From: an uncultured marine group III euryarchaeote | Lineage (GTDB): Archaea; Thermoplasmatota; Poseidoniia; MGIII; CG-Epi1 | Direction: 5' to 3' | Assembly: GCA_902533295.1 (NCBI GenBank) | Contig: CACALG010000007.1 | Span: 1-32,344 of the forward strand | Length of the DNA stretch: 32,344 bases | Shown here: in pieces, positions 24,657 through 32,344 of the stretch | Layout: each line of letters begins with the position of its first letter | Position numbering within the stretch: position 1 is the first letter of the stretch | Notes under the pieces: model-generated | What the model was told of the DNA's origin: nothing | Seen by the model: the letters and a program-made list of their open reading frames with translations, nothing else | The model's database searches: none | Position numbers and translations under genes: made by a program

Positions 24657-25292
24657 TTGAGGGGTTTTAATATCATAGACCTCTCAAATTTAATTGCAAT
24701 GCTGGTTTTTACTTTACCAGTTTCTTTGTTGCCAGGACCTAATAATCTTCTTTCTGCTGCACACAGTTCAAGACATGGATTCAACAAAAGTTTGCCACTA
24801 ATCTCTGGAATGGTGATTGGGTGGTTTTTACTTGGGGTTGTTGTTGCTTTTGGAGCTTTCTTTATTAAAGAAAATGAAAGTCTTTTGAGGATTCTTACGT
24901 ACATTGGTGTTGTATATATCATATACTTATCTTATCAAATTTCAGTTTCTTCTCCGGTAGATGAAAAAGACATCTCTGACGAACAACTCGGAATGGGGAC
25001 TGGAATTGTTTTACAAATTGTTAATGGAAAAGCATTCATTCATTTACTGATTTTAATGACTACTTTTGGAACTGTTTTTGGAACTGTTTTTGGAACTGAC
25101 TTGATTGGGAAAATGATTATTGTGATTCTAAATGTAGCGATTAAATTAGTTGGCTGGTTTGGATGGGCGTCATTTGGTAGTGCTCTGAAAGAAATCTTCA
25201 GTGACCCTAAATCTGGTGTTTTGATAAATCGTATACTTGGATTTTCACTGTTTTGTGTAGCAATCTGGATTGTGCGGCCCGAGATACTTTAG
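24657..25292 (+). CDS. LysE/RhtB family translocator
   Basis: LPVSLLPGPNNLLSAAHSSRHGFNKSLPLISGMVIGWFLLG; polytopic. TTG start is uncertain. Confidence 0.8.
   Translation: MRGFNIIDLSNLIAMLVFTLPVSLLPGPNNLLSAAHSSRHGFNKSLPLISGMVIGWFLLGVVVAFGAFFIKENESLLRILTYIGVVYIIYLSYQISVSSPVDEKDISDEQLGMGTGIVLQIVNGKAFIHLLILMTTFGTVFGTVFGTDLIGKMIIVILNVAIKLVGWFGWASFGSALKEIFSDPKSGVLINRILGFSLFCVAIWIVRPEIL
25064..25099 (+). repeat. 3x 12-nt in-frame tandem repeat (ttttggaactgt)
   Basis: ttttggaactgt ttttggaactgt ttttggaactga, encoding FGTVFGTVFGTD. Confidence 0.9.
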
Positions 25293-25315
25293 TACTAGAC
25301 CGTAAATCAGGACTT

Positions 25316-26368
25316 ATGAGATTGGCCATTCTAACTCTCGTGCCTGTTATTTTTGCATTGTTTTTAGTTGGATCTGTAATTGCTGAGGAAAACAATACTG
25401 CTGATGTTACAGAAGATGAAAGTAATGTGATTATTGATGTTGTTTTACCTGTCGCATTGGCATTCATTATGTTCTCTCTAGGTATTGGGTTAACTATTGA
25501 TGATTTCACTGTGATAGTCAAGGAACCGAAAGCTTTCGCAATTGGTCTTACTAATCAAATGATTGTATTGCCGATTATCGCTTTTGCTATTGCTTCGGGT
25601 TTGGGACTATCTGACCATTTAGCAGTTGGCCTAATGATACTGGCCTGCTGTCCTGGTGGAGTTACGTCGAATATTCTGACGAAATTAGCAAAGGGCGATA
25701 CTGCTCTCTCTGTATCTTACACTGCCATAGTTAGCGTAGCCACTGTGATTACTCTACCTCTTATTGTTGGTTTCTCAATGAATCATTTTATGGGGACATC
25801 TGCACCAGAGATTGATATTTTGAGACTTGGAATGGAGGTGTTCTTACTGACTACAGTTCCTGTTGGGCTTGGTATGACCATTCGACATTACTTTTCAGAA
25901 ACAGCCGATAGGATGGACAAAGTCGTCAGTATGGTTGCTGCTGGTTTATTTGTGATAATTGTACTTGCTGCAATTGCGACCGAATGGGATACTTTGATGA
26001 ATAATATCGGAAAACTAGGCCCTGCTGTGATGCTTCTATGCGTTGTGATGCTTGGTATTGGATACAAGAGTGCAGAATTTCTAGAATTGAATTCCAAAAG
26101 AGCGACTACTGTTTCGATTGAAAGTGGGATACAGAATGCTGTTGTGGGCATAGCAGTAGGTGACTTGATTCTAGCTGATCCTGCAGGGGGTTTCTCTACT
26201 CTGAGTTTGCCTTCTGGAGTTTATGGAGTTCTGATGTATATTGTAATATCTCCATTCATCTATTGGCGAATTACTAAATCTGAAGAAGAAGAGGAAGAAG
26301 AAGGCAACTCAGAGGAAAGGATTTTAGCAAGTATTATGAAAGACAAGAAAACTAAAGCTGAAGACTAG
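25316..26368 (+). CDS. BASS (bile acid:sodium symporter-like) family transporter
   Basis: FIMFSLGIGLTIDDFTVIVKEPKAFAIGLTNQMIVLPIIAFAIA..LMILACCPGGVTSNILTKLAKGDTALSVSYTAI. Internal ATG gives a signal-anchor-like N-terminus. Confidence 0.9.
   Translation: MRLAILTLVPVIFALFLVGSVIAEENNTADVTEDESNVIIDVVLPVALAFIMFSLGIGLTIDDFTVIVKEPKAFAIGLTNQMIVLPIIAFAIASGLGLSDHLAVGLMILACCPGGVTSNILTKLAKGDTALSVSYTAIVSVATVITLPLIVGFSMNHFMGTSAPEIDILRLGMEVFLLTTVPVGLGMTIRHYFSETADRMDKVVSMVAAGLFVIIVLAAIATEWDTLMNNIGKLGPAVMLLCVVMLGIGYKSAEFLELNSKRATTVSIESGIQNAVVGIAVGDLILADPAGGFSTLSLPSGVYGVLMYIVISPFIYWRITKSEEEEEEEGNSEERILASIMKDKKTKAED
26300..26361 (+). repeat. Copy B of the 62-nt near-identical segment, at the 3' end of the BASS gene, encoding EGNSEERILASIMKDKKTKAE
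   Basis: 60/62 identical to 9379..9440. Confidence 0.95.
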
Positions 26369-26399
26369 GGCTTAAATAACACATAAATTGTGAATTTTT

Positions 26400-26795
26400 A
26401 TGGGCGAAGGTGCGGCTTTATTGATTGTTGGCGGAATTTTATCATTTATGGGGGTTTTAATGAATATAAATCCTATTAAATTCGATGAAGATTTAATGGG
26501 TGCTCTCGAAGGTGAATTAACTGATAGAGAAAATATGCTTAGAAATTTTGGAGCGCAACTTAGAACCGTAATTGGTGCTTTCGCAATTACTATTGGAATC
26601 ATTGCAATTTATAATCGTGATTTGGCAGAAAGTGATGCTGAAAAATTATTAATTTCAATGGGTGTTGGTTTTGTTCTTTTGATGGGGGTTATTGCTGGCG
26701 GATATTACAGAGGATTTGTAGATAGACTCGTCATTCCTCCTCTCGTTATTTTTACCGTTCTCAGTGGCATCTGTTTCTATTTTGGATTGATGTAA
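26400..26795 (+). CDS. Small membrane protein, unknown function
   Basis: 131 aa, about 4 hydrophobic segments. TATA-like cttaaataac sits about 26 nt upstream of the ATG. Confidence 0.65.
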   Translation: MGEGAALLIVGGILSFMGVLMNINPIKFDEDLMGALEGELTDRENMLRNFGAQLRTVIGAFAITIGIIAIYNRDLAESDAEKLLISMGVGFVLLMGVIAGGYYRGFVDRLVIPPLVIFTVLSGICFYFGLM

Positions 26796-26796
26796 A

Positions 26797-27501
26797 TTGG
26801 TATTACCGCCAAAAGATCATCCAAGATACAAATCGCTTTTAGCAAGAGAAAAATTGGTAGAAGCTTCGGATGTTGTAGCTAAACAAGGACTAATTGCCCA
26901 TGGAAGAGGAGAAGCATTTGATTATTTACTAGGAGAACAGACTTGTTTCCCTGCTTTGAGTGCAATAAAAGCCGCATCCTCAGCAATTTTATCTGCCAAG
27001 AAACCAGTGATTTCTGTTAATGGAAACGTTGTTGCTTTAGCTGCAAGAGAAGTTGCAAGACTTTCTGAAGTTAGTAGTGCTAAAGTTGAAATTAATTTGT
27101 TCCACCGAACTCCTGAGAGAATCACGGGATTGACAGAAATGATGAAAAAAGTGGGTATTGATGCGCTTGGTGGAAATGCTGACGATAAAATTCCTGGATT
27201 GAGTTCAGAACGTGCTAAATGTTGCTCTGATGGAATTGGTTCTGCAGATGTTGTTCTCGTTCCATTGGAAGATGGTGACCGTTGTGAAGCTCTAGTAAAT
27301 ATGGGAAAAAAAGTAATTACGATTGATTTGAATCCTCTATCAAGAACAGCCCAAACTGCCCACATAACTATCGTAGATGAGTTGACTCGGTGTTTGCCTC
27401 TCCTTTCTGATTTTATTAAGGAAAAAAAGGGGATTGAATCGTTTGATAATAAACAATGTTTAAAGGATGTATTGATTTTTATTTCAGAGAGACTTAAATG
27501 A
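26797..27501 (+). CDS. 4-phosphopantoate--beta-alanine ligase (archaeal phosphopantothenate synthetase)
   Basis: [42 protein letters not shown]..., [31 protein letters not shown]-like region, [24 protein letters not shown]. Confidence 0.9.
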   Translation: MVLPPKDHPRYKSLLAREKLVEASDVVAKQGLIAHGRGEAFDYLLGEQTCFPALSAIKAASSAILSAKKPVISVNGNVVALAAREVARLSEVSSAKVEINLFHRTPERITGLTEMMKKVGIDALGGNADDKIPGLSSERAKCCSDGIGSADVVLVPLEDGDRCEALVNMGKKVITIDLNPLSRTAQTAHITIVDELTRCLPLLSDFIKEKKGIESFDNKQCLKDVLIFISERLK

Positions 27502-27510
27502 TATATATGT
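27492..27510 (+). promoter_or_regulatory. TATA-containing promoter-like element, copy 2 (acttaaatgatatatatgt)
   Basis: 19-mer identical to 17598..17616, with the same 19-nt spacing to the ATG. Confidence 0.75.
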
Positions 27511-27528
27511 GCAAAACCTAACCATCGT

Positions 27529-28284
27529 ATGGACAAGGCAGCTGAGTTACGTAATTTGCATCAACTGAAAGCTAGTGGGGCTTTATCTGATGATGAATTT
27601 GAATCTGAAAAAAATAGAATTTTGAATGAGAGTGATTCGCCCCCCGTTACAGCCCCGCCTCCTTCTAGACCATCAATGTATGAACAAGGCGGGATGCCTG
27701 TGCCTCCTCCCCAAAGTGGCAGTAACGGCTTTGGTATTGCTATGATAATTGGTATTGTCTTAGTTGTACTTGTGGTCATTGCGATTATTGTTATGGCTGT
27801 ACTGTATGTTTGGTCAGCTAGTTTCCTTGAACAAGGAGAATCTGCACCTATTGCAACCTTCTGGGTGGAAGAGACTAGCGGAGGTTACTGGGATGTTGAA
27901 CTGATAAAAGTTAGTAAACAGGAAGGCTTAGAAGGTTTCAGCTTTTTCTTGAAGAATCAAAATGGAGATACGTATGTTGGAGGCAATGGTTTTGGAGAAG
28001 TTGCAATGCAATATGTTAATGGAGAGTTGCATGGAATAGATACAAACTACGGAGGCAGTGATAGTGCCTTACAACAAAGAGCCGAGGATGTCAGTAATGA
28101 TGACGGATCTGAATACCCCGTTCATTTCTCTGACAACGACCGAGATGGTACTTTGTCTGCCGGTGACCAATTCAGAATTTACGGACAAGGTAACTCTGCT
28201 AATGGGCCTGCAGAAGATGGGTGGAAATTGGATATTCAATTTGACGCTTCTGGAGATATCATAGGTTCTGCCAAATTAGTATAA
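27529..28284 (+). CDS. SHOCT-domain membrane protein with extracytoplasmic domain carrying an EF-hand-like loop
   Basis: AELRNLHQLKASGALSDDEFESEKNRIL (SHOCT), Pro-rich linker, TM, DNDRDGTLSAGDQF. Confidence 0.78.
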   Translation: MDKAAELRNLHQLKASGALSDDEFESEKNRILNESDSPPVTAPPPSRPSMYEQGGMPVPPPQSGSNGFGIAMIIGIVLVVLVVIAIIVMAVLYVWSASFLEQGESAPIATFWVEETSGGYWDVELIKVSKQEGLEGFSFFLKNQNGDTYVGGNGFGEVAMQYVNGELHGIDTNYGGSDSALQQRAEDVSNDDGSEYPVHFSDNDRDGTLSAGDQFRIYGQGNSANGPAEDGWKLDIQFDASGDIIGSAKLV

Positions 28285-28316
28285 TCTTAAATAAAGAGGA
28301 TAAATAAGACAATTTA

Positions 28317-28817
28317 ATGGATAAGACTACTGAATTGAAGCAATTAGCAGATTTACGAGATTCTGGTGTTTTATCTGAAAGAGAATTTGAGCAGCAAAAA
28401 CAGCAGATTCTTAATTCTCCAGGCGGAGGTGCTATGCCTCCTCCCCCTCCTCAATATGGTGCTCCTCAACCTCCTCCTTACGGTGGCGGACAAATGATGA
28501 TGGATCCTCCAATTGGAGGAGGTACGGCTGTTCTTTTTTATTTGCTTTCGTTTTTGATTCCTATTGCTGGTTTTGTAATTGGTGCAATATATTCATCTAA
28601 TAATAATCCTGAAAATCAAGCAGTCGGAAAAAATTGTTTATACGTTTCCATTGGAACTATCTTAATTGGATGTTTGTGCTATTGCCTGATGTTTATGGGC
28701 TTTTTGGGAAGTATGGATGCTGGTATGGATTGGCAATGTGGTAGTGGCGAATGGATTTCTTCTGACTGGGTGAATGACGGCTATTGTGATTGTTGGGATT
28801 GTTCCGACGAAGGCTAG
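28317..28817 (+). CDS. SHOCT-domain, Pro-rich membrane protein with Cys-rich LDLa/glucosidase-II-beta-like tail
   Basis: TELKQLADLRDSGVLSEREFEQQKQQIL; PPPPPQYGAPQPPPYGGG; C-terminal WQCGSGEWISSDWVNDGYCDCWDCSDEG. Confidence 0.75.
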   Translation: MDKTTELKQLADLRDSGVLSEREFEQQKQQILNSPGGGAMPPPPPQYGAPQPPPYGGGQMMMDPPIGGGTAVLFYLLSFLIPIAGFVIGAIYSSNNNPENQAVGKNCLYVSIGTILIGCLCYCLMFMGFLGSMDAGMDWQCGSGEWISSDWVNDGYCDCWDCSDEG

Positions 28818-28829
28818 ATTTTTAGAACT

Positions 28830-29489
28830 GTGTTAAAACCAATTTATGACAGCTTTGGTTTCTGTAGCTGCCATCAGATTTGTGCAAGGTCATTCCTTAT
28901 TTCTGGTAATCAATTACCCTTCTGTGCTCGCTGTACAGGAATTCATCTAGGTTTTATTTTCGCATCTGTTTACAATTTATTTACAGGAAAATGGAAAAGT
29001 GGAGGGAGACCTGATCAATGGGCTCTGGCTATTCTTGTCTTAACTAGCCAAACAATGGTATTAGATGGTTTTACCTCATATGCTGGATTAAGAGACACTG
29101 ATAATTTGACTCGAGTGATAACTGGATTATCGATGGGGGCTGCTGTAGCCATATTATTACCTTGGCTTACAAAAGTTGTTGATAGGGCTGAAGTAAATGG
29201 TTCGTATTCCTGGAAAGAAGTTTCTCTTCTACTTTGTGTTTTCTACATATTCGGATTTGCTATCCCCTCATTCACAGATAGTCTTGTCATGTATCATTTA
29301 ATTTCGATTGCTAGTGTTGTGGGGCAGCTTCTTTTTGCTTTTCTATGTTTTAATTTACTATTCAAATTATTGATTAATAATATTGGTAGTACTGTTGTTC
29401 AAAATCCAAATCCTGTTTTCGTTGCATCTTTCCAATTTACACTTATGTTATTAATTTGGAATTTACGCGTTCTGTCTGGATATCTGTAA
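28830..29489 (+). CDS. DUF2085-like membrane protein
   Basis: FGFCSCHQICARSFLISGNQLPFCARCTGIHLGF: CHQ...R.F...G...P.CARCTG motif. Confidence 0.85.
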   Translation: MLKPIYDSFGFCSCHQICARSFLISGNQLPFCARCTGIHLGFIFASVYNLFTGKWKSGGRPDQWALAILVLTSQTMVLDGFTSYAGLRDTDNLTRVITGLSMGAAVAILLPWLTKVVDRAEVNGSYSWKEVSLLLCVFYIFGFAIPSFTDSLVMYHLISIASVVGQLLFAFLCFNLLFKLLINNIGSTVVQNPNPVFVASFQFTLMLLIWNLRVLSGYL

Positions 29490-29497
29490 GGTGAATA

Positions 29498-30472
29498 ATG
29501 AGTGTGTTAAACATTTTATTCGTAGGAAGTGATGATGTTGCACGTTCTATCGCTAAGAAATCTGATTCGAGGGATGTCGATAATTACATTTACAAAGATT
29601 TAAAGAATGACGGTGATTTCTCAACTATTTCTATTTTGAGACCTAATAATTATCCAGAAAAACCTAAACCCTTCTTCACTGCATTAACTGTTTCTGATTT
29701 TGGAATTATTGAGGTTGGAAAGATTGATACATCATTTGGAGAAGCCATTGTTTCTATGGCTTGTGCAGGAATAAATGATGGTTTAATCATCATAAATCCT
29801 TTGGATGGTGAATGGGTAGATGACGCGCAAGTGAAAGCCTTGCTTCAACAAGCTGGCCTTTCAAACTGGGAATTTGTGGAGAATGACGGAGTCATTATCA
29901 GAGAGAAATTGATAGGGGTTCTAAACAAAATTGAGACTAATGATGATGATGGGTTTGTTGTGGCGGTTGATCAGGCCTTCACTGTGAAAGGTGTTGGACT
30001 AGTTGCAGTGGGGCATGTGCAATCTGGAAAAGTTAACAAACATGATGATGTCATTTTTGCCGGTTCTGAAGGGAATGCGATTGTGCGTTCATTGCAAGTT
30101 ATGGATTTAGATGTGGCTGTTGCCAATCTTGGTGATAGGGTTGGTTTAGCCCTAAGAACTACAGGAGGGTTCAGAGAAGATTTGCTTGGGAAGGGGTCGA
30201 TATTGGCAGATTCGGGAGAGCGGTTTGAAATTCAGAAGAATTCAAAATTTGAATTGCATAAGGCTACATTTCAGAAGAACGACCTCGCCATTGGCGATGT
30301 TTTACATTTCTGTAGTGATTTACAATTCGTCGTTGGACGGATTATTGAAATCAATGAGGGTATTAAGATGGAATGGGATTTTCCAATTGTCTTGAATAAA
30401 GCCTCACAGAGAAATCCCTTGATTATTCAATTAGAGGCTAAACCACGAATTATGGGTTTTGGAAGTTTCTAA
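29498..30472 (+). CDS. EF-Tu/SelB-like translation-factor paralog lacking canonical GTPase motifs
   Basis: N-terminus NILFVGSDDVARSIAKK in place of GHVDHGKST; domain-2-like VVAVDQAFTVKGVGLVAVGHVQSGKVNKHDDVIFAGSEGNAIVRSLQVMDLDVAVANLGDRVGLALR. Confidence 0.8.
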   Translation: MSVLNILFVGSDDVARSIAKKSDSRDVDNYIYKDLKNDGDFSTISILRPNNYPEKPKPFFTALTVSDFGIIEVGKIDTSFGEAIVSMACAGINDGLIIINPLDGEWVDDAQVKALLQQAGLSNWEFVENDGVIIREKLIGVLNKIETNDDDGFVVAVDQAFTVKGVGLVAVGHVQSGKVNKHDDVIFAGSEGNAIVRSLQVMDLDVAVANLGDRVGLALRTTGGFREDLLGKGSILADSGERFEIQKNSKFELHKATFQKNDLAIGDVLHFCSDLQFVVGRIIEINEGIKMEWDFPIVLNKASQRNPLIIQLEAKPRIMGFGSF

Positions 30473-30474
30473 AT

Positions 30475-30798
30475 TTAGTCTCCAGGCAATCTGTAATCGC
30501 CTAGGTTGACTTTTACCATTTCATCCATTTCTTCAACGGTTATCAATGGTGTAATATTTCCCTTGAATTTTCCAGAAGCTGCAATGTTTAGAGCCATTCC
30601 AGTTACTGTTGTATGGTCTGGAAAATCCATTATTGCAAGGAAATCAGTACTTCCATAGCACCAATAATACGCTTCTAATTTTCCACCTAACGATTCTACA
30701 ATCCTTTTTGTTTCGTCTCTTCTTGCTGTACCGCCTTCATTTAGAAGTCCTTTAACACCGTCTGATGTATAACTTCCAGAATACATGAATTTTGACAT
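30475..30798 (-). CDS. GYD-domain protein
   Basis: KFMYSGSYTSDGVKGLLNEGGTARRDETKRIVESLGGKLEAYYWCYGSTDFLAIMDFPD. Confidence 0.85.
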   Translation of the reverse strand: MSKFMYSGSYTSDGVKGLLNEGGTARRDETKRIVESLGGKLEAYYWCYGSTDFLAIMDFPDHTTVTGMALNIAASGKFKGNITPLITVEEMDEMVKVNLGDYRLPGD

Positions 30799-30850
30799 GG
30801 GCGTGTAACTGTATAGTATATTTTAAATCTGTGCGCCTTTCATTATTTTG

Positions 30851-32080
30851 ATGAAAAGGAGTTATTATCGTCAAATACTAGCCCCAATCGTTATTTTTCT
30901 GATGATTTCTGGCTGTTTAGATAATAATATAGAATCTCCTTCTGAAAATATAACTAGTGAAGAAGGTATTGAGAAATCTTATTCTGTTGTTGCTCCTGTC
31001 GATACGGGGATAAATCCATACCATATGCATTTTCAAGTTAATGAGAGTCTTCCTCAGTCTTTTCTAGATGATTTTGGAGTGACTTTGGTTTGTGATTTAT
31101 CAGATACGGGGACGTGGGAAGAGCGTGTTGAAGCTGACAGAGAATCTTGTTGGGATAGAATAACCTATAATGATACTGTCTATTTCTCAGGTACAAGAAT
31201 TATTGGGGCCATGGGTGAAGAAGGATGGAGTGATACTCCTATTTTGGATGACCCTGATGACGGGCATGGGACTGCTGTAACTGGTGCTGTGATTGACGCA
31301 AATCCAGACGCCGTGATTTTCTTCCTTGAGGGTTTTGATGGTGTTAGGCGGGCTGCAGAACATCCGATGGTGGATATCATTACAACCAGTTTCGGGCCAA
31401 TTGGCTCAATTCCAGTTTCAGGTATAGAAGATGATACTGAATATGCTGTGAATGTGATGGGTAAGATACATACTGGAGCTTGTGATAATACTGCTTCCAC
31501 TTGCGTACAAGATGCGACTGGTGGGCCTCCTTGGTCTATTGGTATTGCTGGATTTCAAGAGGATGGGGATCGAGGAAAAGTTATGCATTGTTCAGGAACT
31601 GCTCCAGATATAGTTGCAGACTGGACGCAGTATTTGCCCGATCACGATTCTATCGATGGTTATCATGACACATCTGGAACGAGTTTTGCAACTCCTAGAA
31701 CTGCTGGTGTTCTTTCTCTTGTAATTCAAGAATTAAGAAATCAAACAAATGATTACGGTTCAGGTGCCCGTAATGGTAGTCTTATCTCAGGAGAATTATT
31801 TTCTATAACAAATTATGAAATCAGAAGAAGTATGGAAAAGGCATCATACTTCCCCGAAGTCACTGAATATAATCCTGGTGCAAACGAAGGGGCGTGTCAG
31901 ACAGGGGTGCCTGTTTCTCCCGTAGCGCCATACACACAAACTGGATGGGGAGTCGTTGATCCTACAATAACTCAGGCAATTATTGAGGATTTGAACGGCG
32001 TCTCGCCCTTATCTGACAAAGATTTTGATTGTGAAACGTATATGGATTCCATAATGGTTGCTAGAGAAGCGTATTGGTAA
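30851..32080 (+). CDS. S8 peptidase-like lipoprotein
   Basis: Lipobox-like MISGC after a hydrophobic N-terminus; Asp APVDTGIN, His DDGHGTAVTGAV, Ser TSGTSFATPRTAGV. Confidence 0.88.
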   Translation: MKRSYYRQILAPIVIFLMISGCLDNNIESPSENITSEEGIEKSYSVVAPVDTGINPYHMHFQVNESLPQSFLDDFGVTLVCDLSDTGTWEERVEADRESCWDRITYNDTVYFSGTRIIGAMGEEGWSDTPILDDPDDGHGTAVTGAVIDANPDAVIFFLEGFDGVRRAAEHPMVDIITTSFGPIGSIPVSGIEDDTEYAVNVMGKIHTGACDNTASTCVQDATGGPPWSIGIAGFQEDGDRGKVMHCSGTAPDIVADWTQYLPDHDSIDGYHDTSGTSFATPRTAGVLSLVIQELRNQTNDYGSGARNGSLISGELFSITNYEIRRSMEKASYFPEVTEYNPGANEGACQTGVPVSPVAPYTQTGWGVVDPTITQAIIEDLNGVSPLSDKDFDCETYMDSIMVAREAYW

Positions 32081-32116
32081 TTTTTGGAAAATGGTTAAGT
32101 GGTGTTGTCTTATCCT

Positions 32117-32320
32117 ATGGCTATGCCAGATTATCAAATAATCAGCGTCTCTGAGAAAAAAAACGCTGAAAAAGAAGGGCAAATGTTGGATGCTTTAGAA
32201 AAGTTAACTAGAGAAGAAGTCAAAACGGGTTGGAAACCGTCTGGAGGAGTTACTTGGTCACCTTATAACTTTGTGACTGAAACAATTCATGTTTCTCAAG
32301 TACTCTATAAACTAGAATAA
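32117..32320 (+). CDS. Small protein, DUF1737-like
   Basis: YQIISVSEKKNAEKEGQMLDALEKLTREEVKTGWKPSGGVTW...VSQVLYKLE. Start uncertain (32099, 32117 or 32123). Confidence 0.5.
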   Translation: MAMPDYQIISVSEKKNAEKEGQMLDALEKLTREEVKTGWKPSGGVTWSPYNFVTETIHVSQVLYKLE

Positions 32321-32344
32321 GATTTCAACGATGAGGTTGTGGAG

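Noticed and set aside
26922-27536. 204-aa minus ORF
   Set aside because: Antisense to phosphopantothenate synthetase; no recognisable motif.
1-32344. CRISPR arrays, transposases, integrases, rRNA
   Set aside because: No regularly spaced direct repeats and no matching protein or RNA signatures seen on either strand.

Overview
The window is a compact, AT-rich archaeal chromosome segment. Marker genes (TgtA with C-terminal PUA-like region, Top6A, archaeal phosphopantothenate synthetase, DUF63, EF-Tu-like paralog) fit a euryarchaeon. The surface and SHOCT protein repertoire suggests a marine Thermoplasmatota (MGII/MGIII-like) lineage; that assignment is inference. I support about 35 protein genes and three tRNAs: Ala-GGC, Ser-CGA and Glu-CTC, all with encoded CCA. 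I see no CRISPR array, transposon, rRNA or prophage. The main points for follow-up are: (1) two long unbroken ORFs joining normally separate proteins, an S8 protease with an AmpG/PAT-like MFS transporter and a pentapeptide-like/Sm_multidrug-export membrane protein with an NAD-sugar epimerase; (2) a 62-nt segment, 60/62 identical, shared by that MFS transporter and an unrelated BASS transporter 17 kb away; (3) an archaeosine TGT that keeps its apparent catalytic Asp residues but has lost the three zinc-ligand cysteines; (4) two pairs of duplicated promoter-like sequences at identical distances from different start codons; (5) an RRM protein, a GIY-YIG-like protein, a PlsC acyltransferase and a P-loop-less EF-Tu-like protein. 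All family calls come from reading motifs; no searches were run.
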